A DNA stretch of 64,000 bases from Nostoc favosum CHAB5714. Lineage in GTDB: Bacteria > Cyanobacteriota > Cyanobacteriia > Cyanobacteriales > Nostocaceae. Of this stretch, positions 36,332-46,366 are shown in pieces. Numbering within the stretch: position 1 is the first letter of the stretch; the number at the start of each line of letters is the position of its first letter. Below the pieces are notes generated by a model. The model did not search any database and was not told where the DNA came from. It saw only the letters and a program-made list of their open reading frames with translations. The stretch lies in the NCBI RefSeq assembly GCF_020829495.1, contig NZ_JAIVFQ010000007.1, positions 62,001 to 126,000 on the forward strand. The letters run 5' to 3'. Made by a program: the position numbers and the translations under genes.

Positions 36332-36347
36332 TCTACTCCTAACTTCT

Positions 36348-36965
36348 TTAAAGCGAATAATTTTTCTGAAAGCTTTCACGAGTTAGTGGCTGTTGTAACT
36401 CTACACCTTCACCACCTAAAACATCCAACGGTTTGCCGTTCACGTCAATGTACACTTTGGCTTTGGGATTTAAAGTTGTCGCAGTATAAACAACTTGTCC
36501 TACGCGGCCCATCATTGATGTGCTTCCACCACCACTGGTAAAATCTTCAGATAAATTAACGTGAACTTCGTCATTTTCTGACTTCAGCCCCAAAAGTTTG
36601 GTTCCTTTGGGGATAGTTGTGGAATCTGTCCCTTCTGTTGGGCCTGCCAACAAACTTTGGAAAGCTGCTTCTAATGGCTGATTAGGTCGTATTGAAGCGA
36701 CTCTAACAGGCTGGGGGACTAAAGTAACATTTTTGTCCGTTGGTTTTAGCCAATAAACGTTAGGGGTTTGCTCATTAGCTGGCTGCCTAGTTGATGGCTG
36801 TGCTGGCTGTTCGATGCGCCCAGAAGGGTTTGATGGTGTGGGAGTATTGCTGGAATGTGTAGTAAACCAAGCCACACCGCCACCTACGGCTACAACCACT
36901 GCTGAGACGGCTGCAATTGCGCCTGAAGAAATACGATTAGATCCTTGTTGGCCTTTCATGTTCAA
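36348..36965 (-). CDS. GerMN domain lipoprotein-like secreted protein
   Basis: 205 residues. An N-terminal helix (AIAAVSAVVVAVGGGVAWFT, about 16-36) anchors or exports it. A Pro/Ser/Thr linker (40-70) leads to a GerMN domain (about 75-190): VRVASIRPNQPLEAAFQSLL, AGPTEGTDSTTIPKGTKLLG, and VHVNLSEDFTSGGG. GerMN domains are found in cell-wall and sporulation-type envelope proteins; the exact role is unknown. No lipobox Cys is seen. Confidence 0.8.
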   Translation of the reverse strand: MNMKGQQGSNRISSGAIAAVSAVVVAVGGGVAWFTTHSSNTPTPSNPSGRIEQPAQPSTRQPANEQTPNVYWLKPTDKNVTLVPQPVRVASIRPNQPLEAAFQSLLAGPTEGTDSTTIPKGTKLLGLKSENDEVHVNLSEDFTSGGGSTSMMGRVGQVVYTATTLNPKAKVYIDVNGKPLDVLGGEGVELQQPLTRESFQKNYSL

Positions 36966-37248
36966 AACCTTCCTGACTGAGGGCTGATATGGTAGTTATG
37001 TGAGGAGCAGCCTGGTTAAGGACGATACTTATAACTGAAGAGTTTCCCGCTACCTGGAGGAGGCGATTATTTTTAATTCTGCAAGTCCCTGATTTAATTT
37101 TAGAATTTCTATTTGTAATTCGTCACCTACCAAATTATGTAAATCTCTTTCTTTTTGGAGATGATTAAATTTACAACGCAGAGGAACGCTGAGTAAAACG
37201 CAGAGGAACGCAAAGTAAAGTATTGATTCCTCTGCGAAAATTGGGTGT

Positions 37249-39063
37249 TTAATTTTTTACCTGAATGGCGGCGGTAATCCACTGTTTGAGTGTAGTTGTA
37301 ACTTCCTCAATGACTATTTCTTGAGAGTTGCGGGTTGCTCTTTCTACAACTTCTACTTTGCCATTGGCGATCGCTCGTCCGGTTACAATTCGATAAGGTA
37401 TGCCTATCAAGTCAGCATCTTTAAATTTAACTCCAGCCCGTTCGTCGCGGTCATCTAGTAGGGTTTCAATTCCCGCTTGATTGAGTTCTGTGTAAAGTTT
37501 TTGGGCGATTTCGATTTGTTGAGCATCCTTAATGTTAGGAATTGTGACGATCGCGTGGTAAGGTGTGATCGCAACTGGCCAAATAATCCCATCTTTATCG
37601 TAAGATTGCTCTACGGCAGCTTGTGCTAGTCGTGATACACCTACACCAAAACAACCCATCAATAGCGGCTTTTCTTCACCCTGTTCATTGGTATAAGTTG
37701 CTCCCATCGCTTGGGAATATTTAGTACCTAATTGGAAGATGTGACCTGCTTCAATTCCACGGGCGCTGAAGAGAGTTTGTTCTGGGTTATGGATGGCGCG
37801 ATCGCCTGGTCTTGCTTTACGTATATCTACTACTAACCTTGGCAGCTTAAAATGCTCACCCCAATTAGCACCAACTACGTGATAGCCAGCTTCATTCGCA
37901 CCTGTAACAAAGTTTTTTAAATCAACGGCTGTTTGATCCACTAAGCGCAAAAACTTGGGATGGATCTGTTTATTGGCGTTAATATACTCATCTGCGATGT
38001 CTGGCGCAATGTAGCCTAAAGGTAGAGATTTAGCTGTCCATGCTTGCTGGGCTTCTACATTTGGTACATTCAAACTAATAATAGTTTTAGCGCCATACTC
38101 AGGAGCTAATTTGGTCAATTCATTTTGCAATTTGACTTCATTAACTTCCTGATCGCCTCGAATGCTCACCAGAACTAATACCGTTATACCATTATCATAA
38201 ACTGTCTGATAAAGGACATTTTTCACTAATTGAGTGGGAGAACAGTTGAGGAGTTGACAAACCTTTTCAATCGTCTCTGTTCCAGGTGTATCGCGTTTCT
38301 CGTAGGTTGTAAACCGTGAGGTTTCGGCGTCAATTGGTAAAGAAACAGCTTTTTCTACGTTAGCGGCATATTTACCATCTTCAGTGTAGAGAACTTCATC
38401 TTCACCAGCTTCTGCCAAAACCATAAATTCTGTGGAACCAGAACCGCCAATTGCACCAGAATCAGCTTCCACTGCCCGAAAAGCTAAACCAGAACGCCGC
38501 AGAATATTACTGTACGCTTTATACATATCCTGGTAAGTTTCTTTGAGGCTGGCTTCATCGGCATGGAAGGAGTAGCCGTCCTTCATGATAAACTCCCGTC
38601 CGCGCATTAAACCAAAGCGGGGACGAATTTCATCACGGAATTTGGTTTGAATTTGGTAGAGGTGCAGTGGTAGCTGGCGATAAGAGCGAATCATATCACG
38701 AGCGATCGCTGTGATTACTTCTTCATGAGTTGGGCCTAATCCTAATTGTTGCTCACGGCGGTCAATTAGGGAAAACATGATCCCCTCAGCTTTCGTGTAA
38801 GTGTCCCAGCGTCCCGATTCTTTCCATAAATCAGCCGGTTGTAATTGTGGTAGGAGACATTCTTGTGCGCCTGTAGCGTTCATTTCTTCCCGCACAATCT
38901 GGGAAACTTTTTGTAATACCCGCCACATCAAAGGCAAATAAGCATAAATACCACTACCGATGCGACGAATGTAACCTGCACGGAGTAATAACTTATGGCT
39001 AGGAATCTCAGCATCAGCCGGATCATCCCGCAGTGTAACAAATAACATTTGTGAAAGTCGCAT
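37249..39063 (-). CDS. proS: Proline--tRNA ligase
   Basis: 604 residues. Charges tRNA-Pro. Class II motifs: motif 1 [15 protein letters not shown], motif 2 [20 protein letters not shown], motif 3 [16 protein letters not shown]. The insertion (editing) domain is present between motifs 2 and 3 (about residues 225-400), and the anticodon-binding domain is at the C-terminus. Standard bacterial-type length. Confidence 0.96.
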   Translation of the reverse strand: MRLSQMLFVTLRDDPADAEIPSHKLLLRAGYIRRIGSGIYAYLPLMWRVLQKVSQIVREEMNATGAQECLLPQLQPADLWKESGRWDTYTKAEGIMFSLIDRREQQLGLGPTHEEVITAIARDMIRSYRQLPLHLYQIQTKFRDEIRPRFGLMRGREFIMKDGYSFHADEASLKETYQDMYKAYSNILRRSGLAFRAVEADSGAIGGSGSTEFMVLAEAGEDEVLYTEDGKYAANVEKAVSLPIDAETSRFTTYEKRDTPGTETIEKVCQLLNCSPTQLVKNVLYQTVYDNGITVLVLVSIRGDQEVNEVKLQNELTKLAPEYGAKTIISLNVPNVEAQQAWTAKSLPLGYIAPDIADEYINANKQIHPKFLRLVDQTAVDLKNFVTGANEAGYHVVGANWGEHFKLPRLVVDIRKARPGDRAIHNPEQTLFSARGIEAGHIFQLGTKYSQAMGATYTNEQGEEKPLLMGCFGVGVSRLAQAAVEQSYDKDGIIWPVAITPYHAIVTIPNIKDAQQIEIAQKLYTELNQAGIETLLDDRDERAGVKFKDADLIGIPYRIVTGRAIANGKVEVVERATRNSQEIVIEEVTTTLKQWITAAIQVKN

Positions 39064-39265
39064 CGTTTAATCCCTTTCCATAATCACTAATTTGTTTATA
39101 AACCACTTGGCGATTAGAAATCGCGGCCACACAAACTCTCGTCTGCCTGTGCGGACTAAGAAGGCATCTTAGTTTTTGAACTTGCGTGGTGTGCGATCGG
39201 CATCTTACAGCCGTTAAGATGTGGCATGATATAATCTTTGCAACTATTTAATCTAGGTCTAGGTT

Positions 39266-39835
39266 ATGAGTGCTTTGACATTAAAACTAGACACCGTTCA
39301 CCTGAGTGACGAACAATTTTATCACTTATGTCAAAATAACCGCGAATTGAAATTTGAACGCACTGCCAAGGGAGAATTAATCATCATGTCCCCCGTTGGA
39401 GGTGAAAGCGGCAATCGAGAAGCAGATTTAATTATTGATCTGGGAATCTGGAATCGGCAAACTGGCCTCGGTTACACTTTCAGTTCTTCTACTATATTCA
39501 AATTACCCAATGGTGCTGACCGTTCCCCAGATGCCGCTTGGATTCAACGAGAACGTTGGCAAACACTCACACCTGAACAAAGACGCAAATTTCCCCCCAT
39601 TGCACCCGATTTTGTCATTGAATTAAGGTCAGCAACAGATGATTTGGAAATGTTGCGTTCCAAAATGCAAGAATATATGGATGCAGGCGTGCAATTGGCA
39701 TGGTTAATAAATCCCCAACAACAGCAAGTGGAAATTTATCGCCAAAAACAAGATGTGGAAGTGCGAAATCTGCCCACACAATTATCGGGTGAAAATGTAT
39801 TACCAGGATTTAGCTTGAGTCTATCCTGTTATTAA
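39266..39835 (+). CDS. Uma2 family endonuclease (DUF820)
   Basis: 189 residues: VHLSDEQFYHLCQNNRELKF, IIMSPVGGESGNREADLIID, GADRSPDAAWIQRERW, PDFVIELRSATDDLEMLRSK and QLAWLINPQQQQVEIYRQKQ. This is the MSPTG-type branch of Uma2 and is distinct from the EYLxWE branch seen in the other copies. It is monocistronic, with a terminator about 100 bp downstream. Confidence 0.87.
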   Translation: MSALTLKLDTVHLSDEQFYHLCQNNRELKFERTAKGELIIMSPVGGESGNREADLIIDLGIWNRQTGLGYTFSSSTIFKLPNGADRSPDAAWIQRERWQTLTPEQRRKFPPIAPDFVIELRSATDDLEMLRSKMQEYMDAGVQLAWLINPQQQQVEIYRQKQDVEVRNLPTQLSGENVLPGFSLSLSCY

Positions 39836-39930
39836 GATTTGCAAGTGCCGCTAAACCTCCACTATCTGCCCATACTTTCCATAGCAGCAGAAAATACTCT
39901 ATAAGTATGCGTAGGTGCGCTTCGTTAAAA

Positions 39931-39956
39931 AAACCTGCTTAGGCAGGTTTTGTTTG
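39931..39956 (+). terminator. Hairpin terminator
   Basis: AAACCTGCTTAGGCAGGTTT forms a stem with a 4-nt loop (TTAG), followed by TGTTTG. An A-run on the other side could make it bidirectional. Confidence 0.6.
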
Positions 39957-40020
39957 TGTAGCTGCGACTTCAATCGTCAGGGTATCTTATACCATTTCTT
40001 TGTGAGGCTGCGCCAAATTT

Positions 40021-40070
40021 TCTTTCTTTCTTTGTGTCCTTTGCGCCCTTTGCGGTTCGTTTTTCTTCCT
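40021..40070. repeat. Dispersed repeat, CTTTGTGTCCTTTGCG family
   Basis: Second copy of the sequence at 6702-6749. Confidence 0.7.
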
Positions 40071-40194
40071 TATACTTCAGTCCTAATATGGTTTAGCGCA
40101 TCTTCATACAGAATTGGTATTACAGCCGCTAAGATATCTTAAAAGAAATAACCACCAGGCGATTAAAATTGCAGCCTCTTTAGGAGAAACTACC

Positions 40195-41577
40195 TTGGCA
40201 GATGTAATTTATCAAGCACAGCCACCCTTAGAATTTATTCCTCCGGCGTTTAACCCCTTATTTTTACGAGTTGTGCATCTGTTGCTACCCAGTTGGATAA
40301 ACTGGCAAACAGCTATTACCCAAATTGAAGCAGACAACGTAGAGGTTCTGGTGGATCTCTATCGCCAATTTCAAGAGGGTAAGATCCGTTTTATGCTGGC
40401 ATTTCGCCATCCTAAAACAGACGATCCGTTTTGTTTGACCTACTTGCTGTCTCAACTCGTGCCAAAGGTAGCACGATCGCAAGGTACAGCACTACAACTT
40501 CCGATTCACGCTCATTTTATCTACGATCGCGGCATTCCTCTATGGGCAGGTTCCTACGTCGGCTGGATTGCTTCTCGTTTAGGTGGGACTCCGATTCAGC
40601 GAGGTAAGGCTGACTGGACGGGGTTACGTTCGGCGCGTGACTTGTTTGCCAATGGGAAATTTCCGATGGCTGCTGCGCCAGAGGGTGCAACCAATGGTTT
40701 ATCAGAGAATATTAGCCCCCTAGAACCTGGTATCGCCCAATTAGGCTTTTGGTGTGCTGAAGATTTGCACAAAGCTGGACGCGACCAACAGGTACTAATT
40801 GTACCAGTTGGGATTAAATATAGTTACGTTGATGCTCCTTGGGATGCAATCGCAAATCTTTTAAGCGAATTGGAAGCGGCTAGTGGTTTACCTGTGAATG
40901 CACCAGAAAATGCTTCTATAGAGTCGCTTTATCCGAGGTTGTTGACTTTGGCAGAACATTTACTTTCGTTGATGGAAAAATTTTACACGCGCTTTTATCA
41001 TCTAAAGCTGCCAGATATGAAAACAGTAGTAGGTAAAATTGAAGATAGAAATGAAGCGTTGGCAGTTCGTTTGCAAGCTTTATTGAATGCGGCGCTATTA
41101 ATATCAGAACAATATTTTGATTTGCACTCAAAAGGTACTTTGAGTGACCGATGTCGGCGGGTAGAACAAGCTGGGTGGAATTATATATTTAGAGAAGATT
41201 TTAAGGATGTAAAAGGAGTATCTGCTGTAGAGAAAGCTTTAGGCGATCGCGTTGCAGAAGAAGCGAATGCGCGAATGTGGCACATGCGGTTAGTAGAAAG
41301 TTTTGTGGCAGTTTCTGGTAATTATATTCGGGAAAATCCCACAGCAGAAAGGTTTGCTGAGACGACTTTAATTTTATGGCAAATGATTGCTAAAATTAAA
41401 GGCAATAAAACTGTACAGCGTCCACAATTGGGTAAGCAAAAAGTCAAAATTACTGTGGGTGAACCCATATCTATTTCTGAGCATTACCCGGCGTATAAGC
41501 AAAATCGTTTGGGTGCTAGACAAGCTGTTGCTGATGTAACGAATGATTTACAGCACGCATTGGAAGCATTGATTTGA
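40195..41577 (+). CDS. 1-acyl-glycerol-3-phosphate acyltransferase-like (PlsC)
   Basis: About 460 residues. HX4D motif FRHPKTDDP, then GGTPIQRGKADWTG and the acyltransferase APEGATNG block. The family transfers acyl chains to lysophosphatidic acid; the C-terminal 200 residues are a cyanobacterial extension of unknown role. The start is uncertain: TTG 40195 has GGAG 8 nt upstream and is preferred; a longer frame to TTG 40114 adds 27 residues. Confidence 0.78.
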   Translation: MADVIYQAQPPLEFIPPAFNPLFLRVVHLLLPSWINWQTAITQIEADNVEVLVDLYRQFQEGKIRFMLAFRHPKTDDPFCLTYLLSQLVPKVARSQGTALQLPIHAHFIYDRGIPLWAGSYVGWIASRLGGTPIQRGKADWTGLRSARDLFANGKFPMAAAPEGATNGLSENISPLEPGIAQLGFWCAEDLHKAGRDQQVLIVPVGIKYSYVDAPWDAIANLLSELEAASGLPVNAPENASIESLYPRLLTLAEHLLSLMEKFYTRFYHLKLPDMKTVVGKIEDRNEALAVRLQALLNAALLISEQYFDLHSKGTLSDRCRRVEQAGWNYIFREDFKDVKGVSAVEKALGDRVAEEANARMWHMRLVESFVAVSGNYIRENPTAERFAETTLILWQMIAKIKGNKTVQRPQLGKQKVKITVGEPISISEHYPAYKQNRLGARQAVADVTNDLQHALEALI

Positions 41578-41712
41578 TTAAGAGGGTAATATTTCAAGTT
41601 CCTGGATCAGCTTGCTTCAGAAATAATTAAATTATCTTCTTGAAAAATGATTTTCTTAAGTTTGTAAGATTGCATCATCTACCTCATTATATTTGTCTGT
41701 CTTACACGGATA

Positions 41713-41886
41713 TTACTCAGGCAATTCGTCAAAGCGTTCGCGGTAATGCTGTAACAGATGTTCTGCTAATTCGTGTTGTTATCGTTCCTGTTCAGCACGA
41801 ATACTTTCCTGTTGTGCAAGTTTTTCTGGAGTGGGAAATCTATTACCTTGCTCATCAAATATGAATAAACTTCCTCTGACTTCACA
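41713..41886 (-). pseudogene. Uma2 3' remnant with internal stop
   Basis: The minus strand reads EVRGSLFIFDEQGNRFPTPE then a KLAQQESIRAEQER coiled tail, a stop codon, and QHELAEHLLQHYRERFDELPE. This is the C-terminal tail of an Uma2 protein (the xxQGNxxPTPEE motif with Gln/Glu-rich helix). No 5' part remains. Confidence 0.7.
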
Positions 41887-42015
41887 TTAAGAGAATACCA
41901 GTATCAGTATCAGAGGTAAACTAGCAAAAATACTCAATTCTATTTAATATAAAAAATCATTATAGCACGTATACTCGCTATAATAGGCTTGACATAAAAA
42001 TGCTATTGATTGATT

Positions 42016-42264
42016 ATGAATAATATTAGTATATCTAATCTTGATGATGATATTAAATCTCGTTTAAAAAAACGAGCCGAAAAACATGGTCGTTCCCTCG
42101 AAGAAGAAGCCAAAGAAATTCTTCGTATGGCTCTAATAGAAAATCACGAACAGCCCTTAAACTTAGCTAATATGATTGAGCAGCGTTTTGCAAATTTGGG
42201 AGACTTTGAATTACCAGAAATTCCTAGAGAACCTATTCGCACCGTATCAACATTTGAAGAATGA
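42016..42264 (+). CDS. FitA-like ribbon-helix-helix antitoxin
   Basis: 82 residues from ATG 42016 (MNNISISNLDDDIKSRLKKR). N-terminal RHH fold, AEKHGRSLEEEAKEILR, as in FitA/VapB antitoxins; the C-terminal tail binds the toxin. The stop overlaps the toxin ATG (ATGA at 42261-42264), the usual coupling. Confidence 0.85.
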   Translation: MNNISISNLDDDIKSRLKKRAEKHGRSLEEEAKEILRMALIENHEQPLNLANMIEQRFANLGDFELPEIPREPIRTVSTFEE

Positions 42265-42690
42265 TTATTCTTGATACAAATGTTTTGTCAGAATTAATGA
42301 AGCCTAAAAAGCCTGAACTAGTTCGTAGTTGGGCTGCTCAACAATCGTTAATGAGTCTGTTTACCACAACAATCACTCAAGCAGAAATTCTGTATGGTAT
42401 CGCCTTACTCCCTCCCGGAAAACGGCGAGAAGAACTTAGTCAAGCAGCACAATTGATGTTCTCAGAAGATTTTGCTGGGCGTGTTCTTCCTTTTGATCAA
42501 GCTGCTGGCTGTAGCTTTTGCTAATATTGCGTCTCAAAGAAGACACAATGGTACTCCTATTTCCCAAGCTGATGCTCAGATTGCAGCTATTTGTTACACC
42601 CATAGAGCAACCATAGCAACACGCAATTTCTCTGACTTTGAAGGGTGTGGTATTTCTATTATTAATCCTTGGGAATTTCCAAGGAGATAG
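42261..42690 (+). pseudogene. FitB/VapC PIN-domain toxin, frameshifted
   Basis: The first frame gives MIILDTNVLSELMKPKKPEL with the PIN Asp, TITQAEILYG with the Glu, up to LPFDQAA, then runs to a stop at 42524. A second frame continues exactly where the family would: VAFANIASQRRHNGTPIS and QADAQIAAICYTHRATIATR then NFSDFEGCG. One extra G in GCTGCTGGCTGTAGC (near 42503) explains it. Either the toxin is dead or this is a sequencing error. The antitoxin is intact. Confidence 0.88.
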
Positions 42691-42917
42691 AAGCTATACT
42701 CGATAATTGGGGTGGAGCGTAGACGCGCAGTGCCTTACAGCTACGGAAATTTTTATAAGTGCTGCTTATATTTGGTATTACTAGCAGTGCAGCAGTTATA
42801 ACTTAGCCGATCGCAGTTTGACAAGGGTGCTATATAGATGATACTTACAACAAATAGGGGTAAAAATTTTACCCCTACAAACTTGCGTATTATTTTAAGA
42901 ATAGCTAGAGAAGATTA

Positions 42918-43460
42918 TTACTCTGTTAAGTGACTTTCTAGCAAAGATGCGATCGCTTCAGGGTGAATATTCTTGTATTTCTTTTTACCAAGGTGTAAAA
43001 CACAGTTGGGGGCGCTGCTACAGCATTTTTGGCAACTAGTATGTTCAATGGTAACTTTGTCTAACAAACCGCGATCGCACAAAGTTTTTTCTAATTCTGA
43101 TAATAACCCTTTACCACCACGCTTGAGGCAACCGCCCTTTTGACATACCATAATCCTCGCTTTGGTTTGAGGCGGTAAATCTTGCTTTGGACACGCATCA
43201 ATTGGTGTCACCCGATAGGCTTTAATTTTTATTTTACTTGTGCGCGAATCTACCTTACTATGGCCACAAACGCGAATTTGCTGGCCAGGAACTAAGGATG
43301 AACTTAGTAAACGGCGTAACTCTTTAGGCAGTTTAATTTCCACATTTCCAGATGGAACCGCCAATTGTAAGTACTTATATTTTCCTGGTTCACCACCAAT
43401 AAAACCTAGTAACTGTCCCTCAAGATTCAATTCTGATAACGTCAAATACTTGTCACCCAT
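42918..43460 (-). CDS. (2Fe-2S) ferredoxin domain-containing protein
   Basis: 180 residues. The N-terminal half looks OB-like (YLTLSELNLEGQLLGFIGGE, GQQIRVCGHSKVDSRTSKIK). The C-terminal half is a thioredoxin-like [2Fe-2S] domain with CQKGGCLKRGGK and CQKCCSSAPNC supplying the Cys ligands. It lies downstream of nifT on the same strand, 150 bp away across a repeat, so read-through from the nif operon is possible; a role in electron transfer to nitrogenase is inference. Confidence 0.8.
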   Translation of the reverse strand: MGDKYLTLSELNLEGQLLGFIGGEPGKYKYLQLAVPSGNVEIKLPKELRRLLSSSLVPGQQIRVCGHSKVDSRTSKIKIKAYRVTPIDACPKQDLPPQTKARIMVCQKGGCLKRGGKGLLSELEKTLCDRGLLDKVTIEHTSCQKCCSSAPNCVLHLGKKKYKNIHPEAIASLLESHLTE

Positions 43461-43469
43461 GATTGATAA

Positions 43470-43608
43470 AAAGTTAGGAATTAGGAGTTAGGAGTTAGGA
43501 GTTAGGAGTTAGGAGTGAGAAGTTAAGAATGAGGAGTTAGGAGTTAAAATTCATAACTCATAACTCATAACTTACAACTCATAACTCTTAACTCTTAACT
43601 CCTAACTA
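43470..43608. repeat. Heptanucleotide short tandem repeats
   Basis: GTTAGGA repeats (about 43471-43540), then complementary TAACTCATAACTCA-type units (to 43608). Typical STRR between nifT and the ferredoxin-domain gene. Confidence 0.88.
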
Positions 43609-43611
43609 TTT

Positions 43612-43815
43612 TTATGCGAGTCGTTTAGCTTCTACAGTTTGGGGTAAATTTGCTGTGTCTGGCAAATCACGAAATTCTAATTCCCAACCATTTGCTAGGG
43701 TGAGAACCTTGCCATCATTTCCATCGGTTTGTTTGACGACTTCTTCTTCAAGGTCTTTTTTCGCAACGTAAACTACTAAAGTACCGGCGTCATTCATGCG
43801 TAGCATTACTTTCAT
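43612..43815 (-). CDS. nifT: Nitrogen fixation protein NifT
   Basis: 67 residues. [20 protein letters not shown] then DLEEEVVK, LANGWELEFRDLPDTANLPQ and TVEAKRLA match NifT/FixU. I place the start at ATG 43815, with GAGGA 6 nt upstream; a longer ATG at 43827 is weaker. The start lies inside the nifZ end (26-bp overlap), so translation is coupled. NifT's role is still unclear. Confidence 0.88.
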   Translation of the reverse strand: MKVMLRMNDAGTLVVYVAKKDLEEEVVKQTDGNDGKVLTLANGWELEFRDLPDTANLPQTVEAKRLA

Positions 43816-44077
43816 GAGATTCCTCAACAGATTCTAGTTCTTTTTTCTTACAGCCGACGACGAACCCTGTTTCTAAGAAATGCACAGCATATATATAGGA
43901 AGTCTGCAAATATGTGCCTATACTCGCTATGTAGCCGATATCTCCTTTGTTCACTAAAACTTGCCCAACTTCTTTACCAGGAAAAGTACCATCGTTCTTG
44001 AGCAGTTTCCGAACTCTGACTTTTTCACCAATTTCAAAAGCAGGTGGTAAGTTTAGCTCTAATTCATCACGTTGCAT
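43790..44077 (-). CDS. nifZ: Nitrogen fixation protein NifZ
   Basis: 95 residues. [20 protein letters not shown] then [19 protein letters not shown] and [20 protein letters not shown] are typical NifZ. NifZ helps mature the second P-cluster of the MoFe protein. Its start overlaps the nifV stop by 11 bp and its end overlaps nifT. Confidence 0.92.
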   Translation of the reverse strand: MQRDELELNLPPAFEIGEKVRVRKLLKNDGTFPGKEVGQVLVNKGDIGYIASIGTYLQTSYIYAVHFLETGFVVGCKKKELESVEESHESNATHE

Positions 44078-45197
44078 GAGAGTACCTCTGTTCTCTGACC
44101 AAATTCAATAGTTCTTCTGTCGTCAAACTGCGTTTTTTCTGTACCGATTGATGGCGCACTGCGTCTAAAACAGATTGGGTTTCTTGGGAGTTCAAGAAAA
44201 TGCCATGCTGTTCTAGCAAGTTTGCAACCAAATGCCGTCCAGAATGTTTACCTACTACTAAACGTCGTTCCCAACCCACTTCTTCAGGAGCAAATGGTTC
44301 ATAGGTGATGGGGTTTTGCATTACTCCGTGAGCATGGATGCCAGATTCGTGAGCAAAGGTATTTTCGCCAACGATCGCTTTCCAGGGTGGTACACTAGCA
44401 CCTGATGCATCAGCAACTAGTTGAGACAGTTCCAGCAAACTGGGAGTGTCGATGCCCAAATCAACGCCATAGATGCGTTTGATAGCCATGACAACTTCTT
44501 CTAAAGCTGCATTTCCCGCTCTTTCACCCAATCCGTTGACTGTGGTATTCACTGATAAGGCTCCGGCTTTGATACCCGCAAGGGCATTAGCAGTTGCCAT
44601 ACCAAAATCATTGTGGGTGTGGATTTCTAGGGGAATCATCAAAGCTGAAACCAGCCGTTTGACCTTGGTGTAGGTGCTGAAAGGGTCGAGAACTCCTACG
44701 GTGTCGCAGAAGCGGAACCGGGATGCACCCCATTCTTGGGCATAAAGCGCTACATCTAAAAGGAAATTTTCATCAGCCCTGGAAGAATCTTCTCCGCCGA
44801 CTGCTACCCAAAGACCTTGATCGACGGCGAAGCTGATACAGTCTTTGAGTTTTTGCAAACTGACTCGCCATTGACCGTGGAATTTAGCGGCGATTTGGAT
44901 ACCAGAGACGGGAATGGCAATATGCACCCGGTTCAGTCCGCAAGCGATAGAAGCCTTAATATCTGAGATGACAGCGCGGTTCCAGCCCAGGAGTTTTGCT
45001 TGTAAACCCAAGGCAGAAATTGCGGCGATCGCTCGTGTTTCTTCATCACCCATTGCCGGTATACCGACTTCTAATTCGGGTATACCAATGGCATCGAGAA
45101 ATTTAGCGATCGCAACTTTTTCTTCTAGGGTGAATGCAACACCTGCTGCTTGTTCGCCATCACGTAAGGTAGTGTCATTAATTATGATTTGATTCAT
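44067..45197 (-). CDS. nifV: Homocitrate synthase NifV
   Basis: 376 residues. Condenses acetyl-CoA and 2-oxoglutarate to homocitrate, the organic ligand of FeMo-co. [20 protein letters not shown] metal-binding start, [39 protein letters not shown] and GIHAHGVM are diagnostic of the family. Nif context argues for NifV over LeuA. Confidence 0.94.
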   Translation of the reverse strand: MNQIIINDTTLRDGEQAAGVAFTLEEKVAIAKFLDAIGIPELEVGIPAMGDEETRAIAAISALGLQAKLLGWNRAVISDIKASIACGLNRVHIAIPVSGIQIAAKFHGQWRVSLQKLKDCISFAVDQGLWVAVGGEDSSRADENFLLDVALYAQEWGASRFRFCDTVGVLDPFSTYTKVKRLVSALMIPLEIHTHNDFGMATANALAGIKAGALSVNTTVNGLGERAGNAALEEVVMAIKRIYGVDLGIDTPSLLELSQLVADASGASVPPWKAIVGENTFAHESGIHAHGVMQNPITYEPFAPEEVGWERRLVVGKHSGRHLVANLLEQHGIFLNSQETQSVLDAVRHQSVQKKRSLTTEELLNLVREQRYSHAT

Positions 45198-45370
45198 TGC
45201 AAATATCCCTCTCTTGGAAGTATTCTTAATAACCTTTCTCTCTACAATTCCCAGCGATGGTAAATGCTAAAAATATCACAATTCATAATCTAGGATACAT
45301 GATCCTTAATTATTGACCGATTAGTAGCATCACATCTGTATGGCAGGGAACTAAAAACATGTATAATTTA

Positions 45371-45487
45371 CTAATCGTTTTTACCGATGTCATTTGAAAT
45401 TTCTTCGATTAGCAATGAACTGATATAGCTATTAGCAAATCCTGAACAAAGTAAAACACAGAATCCAGCAATTAAGGATGTAATCAT
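45371..45487 (-). CDS. Small membrane ORF, 38 residues, in the nif operon
   Basis: ATG 45487, stop TAG at 45371-45373. GAGG lies 9 nt upstream of the start. MITSLIAGFCVLLCSGFANS is a hydrophobic helix, followed by an acidic tail ending ISNDIGKND. It is between the DUF2949 gene and nifV on the same strand. I know no named family; it could be a membrane peptide of the operon. Confidence 0.5.
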   Translation of the reverse strand: MITSLIAGFCVLLCSGFANSYISSLLIEEISNDIGKND

Positions 45488-45568
45488 CTTAGTAACCTCA
45501 GATTTTTTAGAGCATTGGTGTGTAATTTCGGCAGGTAATGGTACTCAAAGCTAAAGGGTTCAAATAAG

Positions 45569-45766
45569 CTAACTTTGTTCTGCTAGCCAGTCAAAAATCT
45601 TTCCTAGCTGCTCCAAGTCAACTAAACCATACTGCCAGAGGAGCATCGGTAGTGGCCCATTTTCTAATTCACGGTGTCGCAGAGCTACAGCAATATCAGC
45701 ATTTGAAAGTTCAAGTTCATTGTGCAAAAAATTCAGAAGTTTTATATCTCTGTTACGAGTCGCCAT
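45569..45766 (-). CDS. DUF2949 family protein (Asr1406-like)
   Basis: 65 residues from ATG 45766 (MATRNRDIKLLNFLHNELEL). The pattern SNADIAVALRHRELENGPLP, MLLWQYGLVDLEQLGKIFDW is the DUF2949 signature. The same gene sits in the nifP-nifVZT cluster of Anabaena. Function unknown; probably a soluble helical protein. A TTG at 45784 is a weaker start. Confidence 0.78.
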   Translation of the reverse strand: MATRNRDIKLLNFLHNELELSNADIAVALRHRELENGPLPMLLWQYGLVDLEQLGKIFDWLAEQS

Positions 45767-46037
45767 AATTGATTGAACTTTCAATTTCTTAATTTGGAAA
45801 GGAATTAAAAATCAGAAATTCCCAGTCTTGTTTGCTAATTTAACCTTTGTAATTGTCGCTAGATGTCAGGAAAATTTTAGATTTAGCAGACTGGATAAAA
45901 TCTAAAACTCGGTTAATCTCCCTCAGTCTGCAACAAATTCTGTTAGCGTACAGTAGCTTCAACTTCTAAAGCTATTCGAGCTTTGTGCATCTATGAACAA
46001 AGAGGGGAGTGGGGTATGAAAAACTTTTCATTTGTAC

Positions 46038-46307
46038 TCAGGACTCATCACTGTAAAGCCAGCAACGCTCTAGCCACTCTAATAATTCGTGACGAGAAGC
46101 AAGAAATTGCATAACTGTACTGCGAATTAGAATTACTTCGAGCAAATTGTTGACTTGCACTCGTAAAGAACCATCGGGGGGACAGGAACTCTTAATTTTT
46201 AACTCTTGCAAACGGTGGTAGATTCGCCAGCGATCGCTCAAAGGAATCTGCAAAACTTGATCACCTAAAGGGTCGGAATTAAGTTGTGAGCCGTTTAATT
46301 TTCTCAT
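46038..46307 (-). CDS. Asr1405/Asl0597-type conserved protein
   Basis: 89 residues: QLNSDPLGDQVLQIPLSDRW, RIYHRLQELKIKSSCPPDGS and VIRSTVMQFLASRHELLEWL-type helices. It is recognisable from its place between nifP and the DUF2949 gene, as in other heterocystous strains. Function unknown. It starts about 60 bp after nifP, across a GATGAGG repeat. Confidence 0.72.
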   Translation of the reverse strand: MRKLNGSQLNSDPLGDQVLQIPLSDRWRIYHRLQELKIKSSCPPDGSLRVQVNNLLEVILIRSTVMQFLASRHELLEWLERCWLYSDES

Positions 46308-46366
46308 TTTGGCAGTGGGTAGATGAGGGGGATGAGGAAGATGAGGGAGATGAGGGAGAATAATTA

